Assembly (NCBI GenBank): GCA_002844335.1
Contig: CP019154.1
Coordinates: 1,240,001-1,304,000, forward strand
DNA: 64,000 nt
Origin: Haloarcula taiwanensis
Lineage (GTDB): Archaea; Halobacteriota; Halobacteria; Halobacteriales; Haloarculaceae
Direction of reading: 5' to 3'
In this document: positions 32,156 to 41,185 of the stretch, piece after piece
How the letters are laid out: each line of letters begins with the position of its first letter
How positions within the stretch are numbered: the stretch's first letter is position 1
Notes under the pieces: model-generated
The model's database searches: none
What the model was told of the DNA's origin: nothing
The model's input: the letters and a program-made list of their open reading frames with translations, nothing else
Program-made: the position numbers and the translations under genes

Positions 32156-33346
32156 TTAGTCGTCGCCTTCGACGCGATTCGTTTCTGTCCCGACCCCGGC
32201 TTCGTCGAGCAGTTCCGTCCTGTGCTCGTCTAGCAGCGGTGCGCGACCACTAGGTGAGGGCATCGTCTCGGTCATCTTTATCGGACTGCCAGCGATGGTC
32301 ATCTGGCTCTCCGCGCCGGGTTGCTCCACCTCGGCGAGCATCTCCCGGTCGTGGATGTGGGGGTCTTCGAAGATGTCCGCGGTGTTCTGGACTGGCGCGG
32401 CCGGCACACGCCCTTCGAGCAGACCGAGGAGCGTCTCCGAGTCGATGGTGGCGGTCCAGTCAGCGATCTCGCGGCGCAAGGACTCCCGGTTTGCGAGCCG
32501 GCTGCCGGCGTCGGGGTAGTCCGCGGCGAGGTCCGGGCGCTCCATCGCCTCACACAGTGCCTCCCAGTGGCCGTCGGCGAACGCCGCGATGACGACGTGG
32601 CCATCGGCAGCCTCGAAGGAGTCGTACGGGAACAGCGTTGGGTGGGAGTTCCCCTGCCGGGTCGGTGACTCGCCGTCACAGGAGTACTGGTACACCGTCC
32701 GCTCACATAGTGACACCATCGAGTCGTACATCGCTGTATCGACGTATTGCCCTTCACCAGTACGCTCGCGGTGATGGACGGCCGCGAGGATGCCGACGGC
32801 GTTCAGCACGGCGGTGAAGAGGTCGCCGACGCCGGGGCCGACCTTCGTCGGAGGGCCATCCGACTGGCCGGTGATTTCCATGACGCCGCCCAGCGCCTGT
32901 GCAATGAGGTCGAACGAAGGCTGGCCCTGCCGGTGAGTTTCGCCCGTCCGCGGGTCGCCAAAGCCCCGGATCGAGGAGTAGATGAGGTCTGGGTTGTGTT
33001 CCCGCAGCGTCTCGTAGCCGCAGTCGAACTTCTCCATCGTGCCGGCCTTGAAGTTCTCGACCACCACGTCTGCGCGCTCGACGAGCGAAAGGAACGCCTC
33101 GCGGTCTTCATCGGCCTCCAGATCGAGTTCGAGCGAGCGTTTCCCACGGTTGACGCTCTGGAAATACCCGCCGTAAGCCTCTTCATCGCCGTCGTTCACG
33201 AACGGTGGGTTCGACCTGATGAGGTCGCCGCCGGGGCGTTCGACCTTTACCACGTCCGCGCCCATGTCCGCGAGCAACATCGTGCAGTACGGTCCGGCGA
33301 GGACCTGTGTCAGGTCGAGCACACGCAAGTCGTCAAGCGCACCCAT
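32156..33346 (-). CDS. mct: Succinyl-CoA:mesaconate CoA-transferase
   Basis: 396-residue class III CoA-transferase with the family's N-terminal LRVLDLTQVLAGPYCTMLLADMGADVVKVE nucleotide-fold start and central catalytic Asp within MYDSMVSL. Start ATG 33346 is chosen because an AGGTTTATG TATA-like box lies about 25-30 bp upstream. Its divergent partner operon encodes glutamate mutase, methylaspartate ammonia-lyase, mesaconyl-CoA hydratase and beta-methylmalyl-CoA lyase, which fixes the substrate: it activates mesaconate with succinyl-CoA in the methylaspartate cycle. The assignment rests on this context, known from Haloarcula. Confidence 0.9.
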   Translation of the reverse strand: MGALDDLRVLDLTQVLAGPYCTMLLADMGADVVKVERPGGDLIRSNPPFVNDGDEEAYGGYFQSVNRGKRSLELDLEADEDREAFLSLVERADVVVENFKAGTMEKFDCGYETLREHNPDLIYSSIRGFGDPRTGETHRQGQPSFDLIAQALGGVMEITGQSDGPPTKVGPGVGDLFTAVLNAVGILAAVHHRERTGEGQYVDTAMYDSMVSLCERTVYQYSCDGESPTRQGNSHPTLFPYDSFEAADGHVVIAAFADGHWEALCEAMERPDLAADYPDAGSRLANRESLRREIADWTATIDSETLLGLLEGRVPAAPVQNTADIFEDPHIHDREMLAEVEQPGAESQMTIAGSPIKMTETMPSPSGRAPLLDEHRTELLDEAGVGTETNRVEGDD

Positions 33347-33370
33347 GCAAAAACCACGACGGGGCGGCCG

Positions 33371-33378
33371 CATAAACC
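33371..33378 (-). promoter_or_regulatory. TATA-like box of mct
   Basis: AGGTTTATG on the minus strand, centred about 28 bp before ATG 33346. The divergent mamA promoter carries the same AGGTTTAT. Confidence 0.5.
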
Positions 33379-33433
33379 TTCTTGAACGTCCGTTATAAAT
33401 TCTTTAAGGCCATATTATCATGAAAGACCATTA

Positions 33434-33441
33434 GGTTTATC
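33434..33441 (+). promoter_or_regulatory. TATA-like box of the mam operon
   Basis: AGGTTTATC lies about 28-34 bp before ATG 33468 of mamA, in a 120-bp divergent promoter region shared with mct. Confidence 0.5.
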
Positions 33442-33467
33442 ACTGCCCGACGACGACGACGTAGTAC

Positions 33468-33908
33468 ATGCCCCGGACCGTTATCCTCGGCGTGATTGGC
33501 TCCGACGCGCACGTCGTCGGCATCACGATTCTAGAGCAGGCGCTCTCGGCCGCTGGCTTCGAGGTCATCAACCTCGGCGTCCAGACGTCACAGGACGAGT
33601 TCGTCTCCGCCGCGAAATCTCACGACGCCGAGGCGGTACTGGTATCCTCGCTATACGGGCACGCCCGCCAGGACTGCGAGGGGCTGCACGACAAGTTCGA
33701 CGACGCTGGACTCGACGTGCTCACCTACGTCGGCGGGAACCTCGCCGTTGGACAGTCCGACTTCGAGGAGACGCAGGCGACCTTCCGACAGATGGGTTTC
33801 GACCGCGTCTTCGACGCGGAGACGGACCCGGAGGAGGCAATCGAAATGCTCCGCGAAGACCTGCAACTGACGACAACAGAGACGGAGCAGATCAGGGTTG
33901 ACGGGTGA
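33468..33908 (+). CDS. mamA: Glutamate mutase small (B12-binding) subunit
   Basis: 146 residues. The cobalamin-binding motif DxHxxG appears as GSDAHVVG at residues 11-18, with the downstream Ser/Gly pairs (SSLYGHA and GGNLAVG) of the Rossmann-like B12 fold. It pairs with the large subunit encoded next, and together they interconvert glutamate and 3-methylaspartate by a radical carbon-skeleton shift. First gene of a five-gene operon; overlaps the next reading frame if its GTG start is used. Called glmS/mutS in older nomenclature. Confidence 0.92.
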   Translation: MPRTVILGVIGSDAHVVGITILEQALSAAGFEVINLGVQTSQDEFVSAAKSHDAEAVLVSSLYGHARQDCEGLHDKFDDAGLDVLTYVGGNLAVGQSDFEETQATFRQMGFDRVFDAETDPEEAIEMLREDLQLTTTETEQIRVDG

Positions 33909-33910
33909 CT

Positions 33911-35374
33911 ATGCCAACTGACGAGCGACTCAGCGACGACCAGCTACAGCGCATCGCAAACGACCTCAGAGACAACTGGCACACGGGCCGCGAAGTCGAC
34001 TTCGAGGAGGCTATTGCCTTCCACGAGTCACTGCCGGCCTCGAAACAGTTCGCCAAAGTGCTGGAATCCGCCGACCAGCCGCTCCTCCAGCCACGGGCGG
34101 GCGTTCCCTGCCTCGAAGAACAGATCGATCTGCTGCGGTACCTGCAGGACGAGGGTGGCGCGGACCTCCTGCCGACGACCATCGACTCGTACACGCGGGA
34201 CAACGAGTACGAGAAGGCCGAGGAGGGACTGGCCGCCTCCCGCGGCAGCGACGAGAACGAACTGAACGGGTTCCCGGCGGTCAACCACGGTGTGGAGGAC
34301 TGCCGCCGGCTCATCCGTGCGCTCGACGCACCAGTCGAGGTCCGGCACGGCACGCCGGACGCCCGACTGCTGGCGATGGTCACGCTCGCCGGCGGCTTCC
34401 AGAGTTTCGAGGGCGGGCCGATATCCTACAACATTCCGTACACGAAACGGCACGACCTCGCGACGACCATCGAGCACTGGCAGTTCGTCGACCGGCTCTG
34501 TGGGGCCTACACCGAGCGCGGCGTCACCATCAACCGCGAACCGTTCGGCCCGCTGACGGGCACGCTCGTCCCGCCGAGCATTGCCATCGCGGTGATGCTC
34601 GTCGAGGGGGAACTCGCTGCGACACAGGGCGTCCGGTCGCTCACGCTGGGCTACGGACAGGTCGGAAACCTCGTGCAGGACGTGGCGGCGCTGCGCGCCC
34701 TGCGGAAGCTCGGCAACGAGTACCTCCGTGACGAGGTGACAGTCACGACCGTCTTCCACGAGTGGATGGGCGGCTTCCCGCCGGACGAGGCCCGCGCTAA
34801 CGGCGTCATCAGCCTCGGCGGCGCGACGGCGGCCGTCGCCCAGCCGGACAAAGTCATCACGAAGTCCGCCCAGGAATTCCAGGGCGTGCCGACGAAGGAA
34901 GCCAACGCGGCCGGACTGCGAACGACGAGACAACTCATCGACATGATGATAGAACAGGACATCGACCTCGGGGGTATCGAAGAGGAACAGGCGCTCATCG
35001 AACGGGAGACGCGCCACCTGATGGACGCTATCTACGAAGCCGGCGACGGCGACGTGGCACAGGGGGTCATCAACGCCTTCGACAGCGGCGCGCTGGACGT
35101 GCCGTTCGCGCCGAGCGACGCCGCCAAGGGGGCGGTATTGCCGGCCAGAGACGACGACGGCCGGGTCCGCATTTTCGAGTTCGCGGACCTCGCGCTCCCT
35201 GACGAGATCAAGGAGATTCACGCCGCCCGGCTCGGCGAGCGGGCCGAGACCGAGGGCCGCGACCAGTCGTTCCGGATGGTCGCCGACGACGTGGACGCCA
35301 TCAGCGACGGGAAGCTCATCGGGCGTCCAACGGGTGACAGCAAGCCCGCAGGGGGGGCCAGCGATGCGGATTGA
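33911..35374 (+). CDS. mamB: Glutamate mutase large subunit
   Basis: 487 residues of a TIM-barrel methylaspartate mutase E chain. Recognisable stretches are LLQPRAGVPC near the N-terminus, EVRHGTPDARLLA and GGFQSFEGGPISYNIPYTK in the barrel. ATG 33911 is used; GTG 33905 would overlap mamA by 4 bp. The subunit cleaves adenosylcobalamin held by MamA to make 3-methylaspartate. Operon gene 2; its end overlaps mal by 11 bp. Confidence 0.92.
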   Translation: MPTDERLSDDQLQRIANDLRDNWHTGREVDFEEAIAFHESLPASKQFAKVLESADQPLLQPRAGVPCLEEQIDLLRYLQDEGGADLLPTTIDSYTRDNEYEKAEEGLAASRGSDENELNGFPAVNHGVEDCRRLIRALDAPVEVRHGTPDARLLAMVTLAGGFQSFEGGPISYNIPYTKRHDLATTIEHWQFVDRLCGAYTERGVTINREPFGPLTGTLVPPSIAIAVMLVEGELAATQGVRSLTLGYGQVGNLVQDVAALRALRKLGNEYLRDEVTVTTVFHEWMGGFPPDEARANGVISLGGATAAVAQPDKVITKSAQEFQGVPTKEANAAGLRTTRQLIDMMIEQDIDLGGIEEEQALIERETRHLMDAIYEAGDGDVAQGVINAFDSGALDVPFAPSDAAKGAVLPARDDDGRVRIFEFADLALPDEIKEIHAARLGERAETEGRDQSFRMVADDVDAISDGKLIGRPTGDSKPAGGASDAD

Positions 35375-36632
35375 GGACGTTCGAACAGTCCCGGGTCTGT
35401 CGGGCTTTTTTTTCGACGACCAGCGGGCCATCAAGGACGGCGCGACACAGTCCGGGTTCGCCTACGACGGCCAGCCCGTGACCGAGGGGTTCGACCGCAT
35501 CCGCGAGGCCGGCGAGGCGCTCATCGTCGAACTCGAACTCGCGGACGGCACGGTCGCGACCGGCGACTGCGCCGCGGTCCAGTACTCCGGTGCAGGCGGC
35601 CGCGACCCGCTGTTCCGGGCCGAGGCCTACCGCCCGGTCGTCGAGGGGCCCGTCGCCGACGCCCTCCGCGGGCAGGATCCGACGGAGTTCGGGGCCAACG
35701 CGACGATGCTGGAAGAGATGAGCGCCCAGCGCTCGGGCGGCGACCAGCTGCACACGGCGGTCCGCTACGGTGTGTCGCAGGCGCTGCTGAACGCCGCCGC
35801 GCAAGCGCGGGGCGTGACGCCGACGGACGTACTTGCAGACACCTACGAGACCGAGCCGGCGACCTCTCCGGTCCCGGTGTTCGGCCAGTCGGGCGACGAG
35901 CGGCGTATCAACGCCGAAAAGATGCTCATCAAGGGCGTTCCGGTGCTGCCACACGGCCTGTTCAACAGTGTCGAGAAGGTCGGAGAGGACGGCGAAGGGC
36001 TGCGAGACTATCTCGCGTGGCTCTCTGACCGGGCGACGACGCTCGGGCCGGAGCCGTACTCGCCGCGCTTCCACGTCGACGTGTACGGCATCCTCGGCAA
36101 GGTGCTGGGCCCGCCGTACGACCGGACCGAGGTGATAGACTACTTCGAGACGCTTCGGGAGGCAGCCGCGCCGTATCCCCTACAAGTGGAGGGCCCGATG
36201 GACGCCGGCGGGCGGGCGGAGCAGATATCCCGAATGGCCGAACTCCGCGAGGGACTGGCCGATGCCGGCGTCGACGTGGACATCGTCGCCGACGAGTGGT
36301 GTAACACCTTCGAGGACGTGCAGGCGTTCGTCGACGCGGAGGCGGCCGACTTGGTCCAGGTGAAGACGCCGGATCTGGGCGGCATCCAGCGCTCGGCCAA
36401 AGCGGTGCTGTACTGCGACGGGACGGACACCCGCGCCTACGTCGGCGGGACCTGCAACGAGACGGTCACCTCGGCGCGGGCCTGCGCCCACGTCGCGCTG
36501 GCGACCGACGCCGCGCAAGTGCTCGCAAAGCCCGGGATGGGCTTCGACGAGGGCTTCATGGTGGTCACCAACGAGATGCGCCGGGCGCTTGCCAGACGAG
36601 ACGCCGCCCGGGAGGTGCCGGCCGATGACTGA
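35364..36632 (+). CDS. mal: 3-Methylaspartate ammonia-lyase
   Basis: 422 residues, enolase superfamily. Metal ligands are seen in FHVDVYGILG, LQVEGPMDA and VADEWCN, and the catalytic base lies in LVQVKTPDLGGI (Lys at about residue 334). ATG 35364 overlaps the mamB stop region by 11 bp and is preceded by a G-rich SD-like stretch. It removes ammonia from methylaspartate to give mesaconate, step 2 of the cycle after glutamate mutase. Length and motifs match the clostridial enzyme (EC 4.3.1.2). Confidence 0.92.
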   Translation: MRIEDVRTVPGLSGFFFDDQRAIKDGATQSGFAYDGQPVTEGFDRIREAGEALIVELELADGTVATGDCAAVQYSGAGGRDPLFRAEAYRPVVEGPVADALRGQDPTEFGANATMLEEMSAQRSGGDQLHTAVRYGVSQALLNAAAQARGVTPTDVLADTYETEPATSPVPVFGQSGDERRINAEKMLIKGVPVLPHGLFNSVEKVGEDGEGLRDYLAWLSDRATTLGPEPYSPRFHVDVYGILGKVLGPPYDRTEVIDYFETLREAAAPYPLQVEGPMDAGGRAEQISRMAELREGLADAGVDVDIVADEWCNTFEDVQAFVDAEAADLVQVKTPDLGGIQRSAKAVLYCDGTDTRAYVGGTCNETVTSARACAHVALATDAAQVLAKPGMGFDEGFMVVTNEMRRALARRDAAREVPADD

Positions 36633-37701
36633 GTGGTCCGACCCCGACGCCATGGACCTCTCGGACGGCGAGACGTTCGACGCGCTGCTTGACCGCGCCG
36701 ACACCCGGGAGAAGGGCCACTTCTTCGAGTTCTTCTCGGAGGGCGACGAACTCGCTCACGACCCCGGCCTGCGTCTCTCCCACCACGGCAGCGAGCAGTG
36801 GATGGGCCAGACGCTCAACCACGACCCGGCGTACTGGCGGGCCGACACCGCAGCGGAGCGCGGCTTCGAGAAGCGCCCGGTCCACCCGGACTACCTGCTG
36901 GCGTGCGTGATGGGCGTCACCGTCGAGGACCTCTCGGAGAAGGGCGGCTACTTCCTGGGGCGCGACGACGTGGAATTTCACAGACCGGCAACGGCAGGCA
37001 CGCCGCTGTCGGTCACCTCGACCGTCGTCGACACACGTACGTCCTCGTCCCGGCCGAAGTACGGCATCGTGACGTGGGAGACAGCGGGCCGGAACCGCGA
37101 GACGGGCGAAACGCTGGTGTCCTACCGGCGAACGAACATGATTCCGCGCCGCGAGCCGGCGGCGACCGACGGCGGCGCGGTCGGCGAGCAAGACGAGGGC
37201 GGTCCGACGCTCCCCGACACGCTCCTCACGCCTGACGGCGAACGTTTCGAGGACTTTCAGGCAGCCCTCGACCGCGCCGACGCAGAGAACGCCGCCGTCG
37301 CCTACCGCCACGAGCGCGGGCGGACGATGGACGACCAGTTGGTCGCCGGCCTGCCGCTGGCGACGCTCAACACCGCGCGCCAGCACCACAACCGCGACGA
37401 GATGGCGGACTCGCCGTCGGGTGACATCGTCGCGTACGGCGACGTGACTCGCTCGATTGCGCTGGCCCACGCCCGCTCCGACGAAGCGACATACCGCGAG
37501 CAGCGGTTCGCTGACGAGCGGTTCCACGACTTCGTCACGCTCGGCGACACCCTCTACGGCTTCACGCGCGTCCTCGACTGTGACCCCGAGGCCGGGCCGG
37601 AGCGGGCCGGCGCGGTCACCTTCGAACACGTCGCGTTCAACCAGGACCAGACCCCGGTCTACTCGGGCCGGCGAACCGCACTCATCCAGCGAGACACATG
37701 A
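36625..37701 (+). CDS. mch: Mesaconyl-CoA hydratase
   Basis: 358 residues with two MaoC-type hot-dog folds: the first near residues 60-170 (VHPDYLLACVMGVTVEDLSEKG), the second near 215-345 (GDIVAYGDVTRSIALAHARS, then GDTLYGFTRVL). ATG 36625 overlaps mal by 8 bp. It hydrates mesaconyl-CoA to beta-methylmalyl-CoA. Family and context make the call strong, since R-specific MaoC-like hydratases elsewhere have other substrates. Confidence 0.9.
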   Translation: MTEWSDPDAMDLSDGETFDALLDRADTREKGHFFEFFSEGDELAHDPGLRLSHHGSEQWMGQTLNHDPAYWRADTAAERGFEKRPVHPDYLLACVMGVTVEDLSEKGGYFLGRDDVEFHRPATAGTPLSVTSTVVDTRTSSSRPKYGIVTWETAGRNRETGETLVSYRRTNMIPRREPAATDGGAVGEQDEGGPTLPDTLLTPDGERFEDFQAALDRADAENAAVAYRHERGRTMDDQLVAGLPLATLNTARQHHNRDEMADSPSGDIVAYGDVTRSIALAHARSDEATYREQRFADERFHDFVTLGDTLYGFTRVLDCDPEAGPERAGAVTFEHVAFNQDQTPVYSGRRTALIQRDT

Positions 37702-38738
37702 CACGACTCTGCCGCACCTTCCAGACCGCACCGGCCGCGATACCGAACGACAACAGCGCGAAGTTCCTCGTTTCGGGGCTCACCAGCGAGGGGTTCCAGG
37801 CCCCCGACTGGCTCGTCCCCGACATCGAGGACGGCACCGCCCCGTCAATGAAAGGGGAAGCCGTCGACAACATCGTCGAGCACGTCCCCGACCACGCCGA
37901 CGAGTTCGCTGGGGACATCCTCCCGCGCGTGGAGTGGGCCTACGACGACGCCGACGCCCGCGAACGCGGCATCGAGCAGGTGACTCGTCTGGCCGAGGCG
38001 GTCGGCGAGGAACTCGACGGCTTTGTCTTCCCGAAAACCGGTCGGCTCGACGACGTGCGTGACGCCGCGGGGGTCGTCGCCGACGCCGAGCGCGACGCCG
38101 GGCTTGCTGAAGGGACGCTGGAAATGGCAATCATTCTCGAAACGGCCCCCGGCCGCTCGGACCTCCGGGAAATCTGCCAGTACGCCGCCGAATCCCGGCT
38201 CTCCGGGCTCGTGTTCGGGCCGGTCGACTACACGGCGGAACTCGGCGGCCGCGCGCTCGACGGCGAGCGGCCCCGCTGGGACGGCCTGCTGGAGGCGCTC
38301 TCGAACGAGACGAGCGCGGCCGACATCGTCGCCATCGGCGGCCCCTTCGACCAGCTGTTTCACGAACGGGCCGGCGTCACCTACTACAACGCCGAGGGCT
38401 ACGCCGACCAGGTCGAACACGAGGCGACCATCGGCATCGACGGCTCGTGGTCGCTCCATCCCAAGCAGACCGAGCAGGCCAACCGCATCCACATGCCCAC
38501 GACCAAGGAACTGGAGCGGGACCTCCACAAGATAGAGTCGTTCAACGAGGCCAAACGGGAGGGGACTGGCGCGGTCGTCGTCGACGGCCAGATGGTTGAC
38601 GAAGCGACCTACAAGAACTTCGCAAACACCGTCAAAACTGTCAGAGCTATCGACGAGACCCATCCCCCCCAGACCGAGGAGTACTACGATGACGACCTGC
38701 TGGCACGAGCGAGGGACGTGGAGCTTATCTTCGGCTAA
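37698..38738 (+). CDS. mcl: Beta-methylmalyl-CoA lyase (CitE family)
   Basis: 346-residue HpcH/HpaI/CitE-fold aldolase with LVPDIEDGTAP and FPKTGRLDDV metal/active-site motifs and an LHPKQTEQAN segment near the end. ATG 37698 overlaps mch by 4 bp (ATGA). It splits beta-methylmalyl-CoA into glyoxylate and propionyl-CoA. Last operon gene; a T5 run follows. The operon order mamA-mamB-mal-mch-mcl with divergent mct is that reported for Haloarcula. Confidence 0.9.
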   Translation: MTRLCRTFQTAPAAIPNDNSAKFLVSGLTSEGFQAPDWLVPDIEDGTAPSMKGEAVDNIVEHVPDHADEFAGDILPRVEWAYDDADARERGIEQVTRLAEAVGEELDGFVFPKTGRLDDVRDAAGVVADAERDAGLAEGTLEMAIILETAPGRSDLREICQYAAESRLSGLVFGPVDYTAELGGRALDGERPRWDGLLEALSNETSAADIVAIGGPFDQLFHERAGVTYYNAEGYADQVEHEATIGIDGSWSLHPKQTEQANRIHMPTTKELERDLHKIESFNEAKREGTGAVVVDGQMVDEATYKNFANTVKTVRAIDETHPPQTEEYYDDDLLARARDVELIFG

Positions 38739-38750
38739 GTCAGCAACAGC

Positions 38751-38755
38751 TTTTT
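38751..38755 (+). terminator. T5 run after the mam operon
   Basis: TTTTT begins 13 nt after the mcl stop codon, in the 15-bp gap before the convergent aminotransferase gene. Confidence 0.4.
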
Positions 38756-39872
38756 ATTCGAAATAGTTCGCCAGCCGTTGGGCTGCCTCGTCGACCCGTG
38801 GTGTCACCAGCGCAAACCTGACCCAGTCGCTTCTGGACTCGCCGAACGCTTCGCCGGGCATCCCGGCGACGCCGGCCTCATCGATGAGTTCGTACACGTT
38901 CTCGAACGACCCAGGGAAGTCGGGGAACCGCGCCATCACGTAGAAGCCGCCTTCTGGGCGGTTGTACTCGGCTCCGGCCGCCGCCAGCGCGTCACAGAAG
39001 GCGTCGACCCGGCCTTCGAGACGGCGTCGGCAGGCGGCGTAGTAGTCCGGGCTCGTCGTCTTCAGCGCCCGCAGGACGGCGTACTGGGCCGGCCGACTCC
39101 CGGTGACGTTCGTGAGCATGTGCTGGGTGCGAGCACGCTCCAGAAGCGAGCCCGTGGGACCGTCTTCCGGTGGGAAGATCGCGTAGCCGACCCTGAATCC
39201 CGTTATTGCCATCGTCTTCGAGAGGGAGTTGGTGGCGACGACGTGGTCGGAGTCGGCGTGCAGCGCCGAACTGAACCGGCCCGCGTAGTCGAAGTGGTCG
39301 TACACCTCGTCGCTGAGCAGCAGGGCGTCGTACTCCTCGGCGATGGCCGCGAACTCGGCTATCGCGTCGGCGTCGTACACCGCGCCGGTGGGGTTGTTCG
39401 GCGAATTGACGACGATGACGGCCGTCTCCTCGCTCGCGGCCGCCCGCAGGTCCGAGGGAGCGAGTCGGTTGTGGTCGTCGACCGGGACGAACGAGATGTC
39501 CGCGCCGATGAAGTTCGCCCGGCCGGCGTAGTAGGGGTAAACGGGGTCAGTCAGGAGAATCTCGTTGCCATCGAAGTAGTGGAGCCCGCCGGTCATCGCG
39601 AGGTGGTTCGCCTCGCCCGCGCCGTTGGTGACGAGGACGCGGTTCCGGTCCACGCCCCGCCGAGCGGCGATTTCGTCGCGGAGCGTCGTCAGCCCGACGC
39701 TGGGCGGATACTGGTAGTCGTCGGCTGGGGCCTCGGCGTAGTCCCTGAGCCCGTCCCGAAGGCCCTCCGGCGGGTCCCAGTCGGGATTGCCCGACACCAT
39801 GTCCACCACGTCCCGGTCGGCCCGGGCCGCGTACTGCATGACCCGGAAGAACTGGGGTTCCGTGTAGTCCAT
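38754..39872 (-). CDS. Class I/II pyridoxal-phosphate aminotransferase
   Basis: 372 residues from ATG 39872 (MDYTEPQFFRVM); the 75-codon upstream extension is Arg-rich and lacks family similarity. PLP-binding features: NSPNNPTGAVYD, DEVYDHFDY, the internal aldimine lysine in SLSKTMAITGFRVGY and the Arg near the C-terminus that binds substrate carboxylate. The family includes aspartate and aromatic aminotransferases; the exact acceptor is unknown. It converges on the methylaspartate operon, but a link is not required. Confidence 0.85.
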   Translation of the reverse strand: MDYTEPQFFRVMQYAARADRDVVDMVSGNPDWDPPEGLRDGLRDYAEAPADDYQYPPSVGLTTLRDEIAARRGVDRNRVLVTNGAGEANHLAMTGGLHYFDGNEILLTDPVYPYYAGRANFIGADISFVPVDDHNRLAPSDLRAAASEETAVIVVNSPNNPTGAVYDADAIAEFAAIAEEYDALLLSDEVYDHFDYAGRFSSALHADSDHVVATNSLSKTMAITGFRVGYAIFPPEDGPTGSLLERARTQHMLTNVTGSRPAQYAVLRALKTTSPDYYAACRRRLEGRVDAFCDALAAAGAEYNRPEGGFYVMARFPDFPGSFENVYELIDEAGVAGMPGEAFGESRSDWVRFALVTPRVDEAAQRLANYFE

Positions 39873-39910
39873 ACAGGTTCTGTGGCCGCCGGCCCCGTCT
39901 GTTTTTCTGT

Positions 39911-40054
39911 CTATTGGCGGACGTACAGCGTCAGCCCGCCAGCCGCCAGCAACAGCAGTCCCCACAGGAGGTCCGACCCCGGCAGGACCCAGAGGAACAG
40001 CGTCACGAGGCCCGACGTAACGAGTGACCAGCCAAGCGTCGTCTGATAGCTCAT
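39911..40054 (-). CDS. 47-residue two-helix membrane protein
   Basis: ATG 40054, stop TAG 39911. Two hydrophobic segments, LVTSGLVTLFLWVL (about 11-24) and LLWGLLLLAAGGLTLYV (about 29-45), are joined by PGSD, a helical hairpin. It lies 39 bp upstream of the aminotransferase start on the same strand. Such small membrane proteins are common in haloarchaea; I do not know a function. Confidence 0.6.
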   Translation of the reverse strand: MSYQTTLGWSLVTSGLVTLFLWVLPGSDLLWGLLLLAAGGLTLYVRQ

Positions 40055-40132
40055 ACCCGCAGTTGTGTCTCCGAACTGAAATACCCCGGCCTGCCATGAA
40101 CGCTTATTCGCCCGTCACGACAACTACCGCCA

Positions 40133-40642
40133 ATGGCAGACGACACAGCGAACCCAGTCGAGAAGCGCGTCGGCAAGCGTCTCCGAGAAGCTGATGCCAC
40201 AGTCGCTACCGCGGAGTCCTGTACCGGTGGCCTTGTTGGCTCAAAAATAACGGACATCCCCGGCTCAAGCGACTACTTCGACCGCTCGCTGGTCACCTAC
40301 TCCTACGAGGCCAAGCGGGAACTGCTGGCCGTCTCGCGGGAATCACTGGATGCTCACGGTGCAGTGTCAGAACCGGTCGCAGCGGAGATGGCTCAGGGCG
40401 TTCGCGACACCGCCCGAACCGACTGGGGCGTCGCCACGACCGGCGTCGCCGGCCCCGACGGTGGCACACCGGAGACGCCCGTCGGGACGGTCTACATCGC
40501 CGTCGCCGAGGCCGCGCCGTGGGGGACAAACGAGTCCGGCGTGACGGTGTCCCGCTACGAGTTCGACGGCACCCGTCGCGAGGTCAAGGCGGCCATCGCG
40601 ACACAGGCGCTCCGGGACCTGGAAACCGCCTTACAGGAGTAG
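40133..40642 (+). CDS. CinA family protein (nicotinamide-nucleotide amidase)
   Basis: 169 residues covering the CinA C-terminal domain. TAESCTGGLVGSK near residue 27 holds the nucleophile Ser in the S/C-T-G-G motif; GVAGPDGGTPETPVGTVYIA is the second conserved block. The family deamidates NMN to recycle pyridine nucleotides. It lacks the N-terminal MoCF domain found in long CinA. Divergent from the 47-residue gene. Confidence 0.88.
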   Translation: MADDTANPVEKRVGKRLREADATVATAESCTGGLVGSKITDIPGSSDYFDRSLVTYSYEAKRELLAVSRESLDAHGAVSEPVAAEMAQGVRDTARTDWGVATTGVAGPDGGTPETPVGTVYIAVAEAAPWGTNESGVTVSRYEFDGTRREVKAAIATQALRDLETALQE

Positions 40643-40678
40643 TAAGCCCTTTCAGTCGGGACACAGACGGTCAGGTAG

Positions 40679-41185
40679 ATGAACAAACGTGGGCACGTCC
40701 TGAACGCCGTCCTCCTGAGCATCGGACTGGGGTACGTTCTCGACCCTTCGGGCGACGTGACAACTTTCGCGACAATCGCGGAAGTGTTTCTTCCCATCGT
40801 CCTGGGCGCACTGTTCCCCGATGTCGATACGGCCTTCGGCAAGCACCGCAAGACGCTGCACAACATTCCCGTCCTCATCATATTCCTGGCCCACCCACTG
40901 TATCACGGCGGCAATCTCCAGTGGGTGTGGCTCGGTGTCCTCACGCATTACGTGCTGGACTACTTCGGCTCCCGTCGGGGCATCGCGCTGTTTTACCCCA
41001 TCTCGGACACGGAGTACGGCTCACCGACGGGCGTGACAACGTCCAGCGACCGCGCCGAAGCTGTTACCGTCGTGATTACCGCCTTCGAACTACTCGCGGT
41101 CGCCCTGCTCGTCCACGTCCTCCCGCAGTACCTGCCGCCGGTGGTCAGAACCTTCGTCGTCGACAACAGCGCATTTCTGGTTTAG
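40679..41185 (+). CDS. Membrane-bound metal-dependent hydrolase (DUF457/YdjM-like)
   Basis: 168 residues. Histidine/aspartate pattern GHVLNA, FPDVDTAFGKHRKTLHN and THYVLDYF inside a four-helix membrane bundle is the hallmark of this family. Last codons overlap the convergent PHP gene by 4 bp. Related bacterial YdjM is induced by DNA damage; in archaea the role is unknown. Confidence 0.8.
   Translation: MNKRGHVLNAVLLSIGLGYVLDPSGDVTTFATIAEVFLPIVLGALFPDVDTAFGKHRKTLHNIPVLIIFLAHPLYHGGNLQWVWLGVLTHYVLDYFGSRRGIALFYPISDTEYGSPTGVTTSSDRAEAVTVVITAFELLAVALLVHVLPQYLPPVVRTFVVDNSAFLV

Noticed and set aside
33911-35374. Large minus-strand frame opposite mamB
   Set aside because: Antisense shadow of a well-identified gene.
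38778-40046. Plus-strand 422-codon frame opposite the aminotransferase
   Set aside because: Antisense to PLP motifs that are intact on the minus strand.
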